Source: Rotaria sordida (Eukaryota; Rotifera; Eurotatoria; Philodinida; Philodinidae). Taken from it: DNA of 64,000 nucleotides. How positions within the stretch are numbered: position 1 is the stretch's first letter; every line of letters begins with the position of its first letter. Made by a program: the position numbers and the translations under genes. The notes beneath the pieces were generated by a model, which was given only the letters and a program-made list of their open reading frames with translations, did not search any database and had not been told where the DNA came from. The stretch lies in contig CAJNOL010000082.1 in assembly GCA_905250125.1 (NCBI GenBank), positions 62,001 to 126,000 of the forward strand, written 5' to 3'. Shown one piece after another: positions 63,823 through 64,000 of the stretch.

Positions 63823-64000
63823 CTATTTATTGATAATTGTATTTAAATTATTATCATTTTCAAAAGGTGATGCAGCTGATGATGAACCACCTTCAGCAAC
63901 AGCACCATCAGATGAAACTGCTTGATCATCAATACTTTGACTTTGTAATTGTGGTTCATGTTGTTGAGATATTTGTGATACATTTGATGTTTGATTTTGA
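63823..64000 (-). CDS. C-terminal end of a Gln/Ser-rich protein (partial at window edge)
   Basis: The minus strand from the edge reads QNQTSNVSQISQQHEPQLQS, then QSIDDQAVSSDGAVAEGGSS and SAASPFENDNNLNTIINK before TAG: 59 codons, 5' open. The composition (Gln, Ser, Asp, Asn) and codon use match protein-coding exons in this genome. Such tails are typical of transcription factors and RNA-binding proteins, but nothing specific can be recognised from this piece alone. Confidence 0.6.
   Translation of the reverse strand, partial: QNQTSNVSQISQQHEPQLQSQSIDDQAVSSDGAVAEGGSSSAASPFENDNNLNTIINK

Overview
The window is a very AT-rich piece of an animal nuclear genome. Genes are split by many short GT-AG introns (mostly about 50-75 bases), some exons are tiny, and the sequence between genes is crowded with small inverted-repeat elements. 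Two arrays of a TGTGGG-type repeat, which is the telomere repeat reported for bdelloid rotifers, point to a bdelloid (Rotaria- or Adineta-like). That assignment is inference; the conserved proteins alone only say metazoan.

Left part (1-7.7 kb): the 3' part of a SMARCC-type SWI/SNF subunit gene, a ZEB-like zinc-finger exon pair with no visible first exon, the complete ribosome-assembly gene KRR1 (9 exons, 357 aa) and a small secreted or GPI-anchored protein on the minus strand. From 7.7 to 13.8 kb there is no intact gene, only hairpin elements, a decayed hAT transposase end and a broken coiled-coil reading frame.

Middle (13.8-39.3 kb): a 9-exon minus-strand gene for an uncharacterised 1350-aa helical protein with one CCHC zinc knuckle, whose long introns carry foldback elements; a 199-aa orphan; Tc1- and mariner-type transposase relics; a 58-aa Pmp3/UPF0057 membrane protein with a 17-base first exon; a two-exon coiled-coil protein; a ZIP zinc transporter; TAF12 and an SRSF3/7-type splicing factor transcribed divergently; and a 212-aa orphan. 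These are basic transcription, splicing, ribosome-assembly and membrane functions without an evident shared pathway.

Right part (39.3-64 kb): a repeat-rich block with a nearly perfect 626-bp palindrome, a cluster of GACTAGTC octamers, an F-box/LRR-like gene fragment, two small TIR elements, and a piggyBac element bounded by TTAA whose transposase has one stop and one frameshift. Next come a 42-bp minisatellite and head-to-head telomere-like arrays abutting a ClpB/Hsp104-like gene with altered Walker motifs. The splicing helicase DHX8/PRP22 follows (13 exons, 1230 aa, complete), then a mostly empty 4 kb and the 3' end of an unidentified Q/S-rich gene at the edge.

Exon models were read by eye from splice consensus, phase and protein conservation. 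Summed exon lengths are divisible by three in every complete model, but individual boundaries may be off by a base or two.
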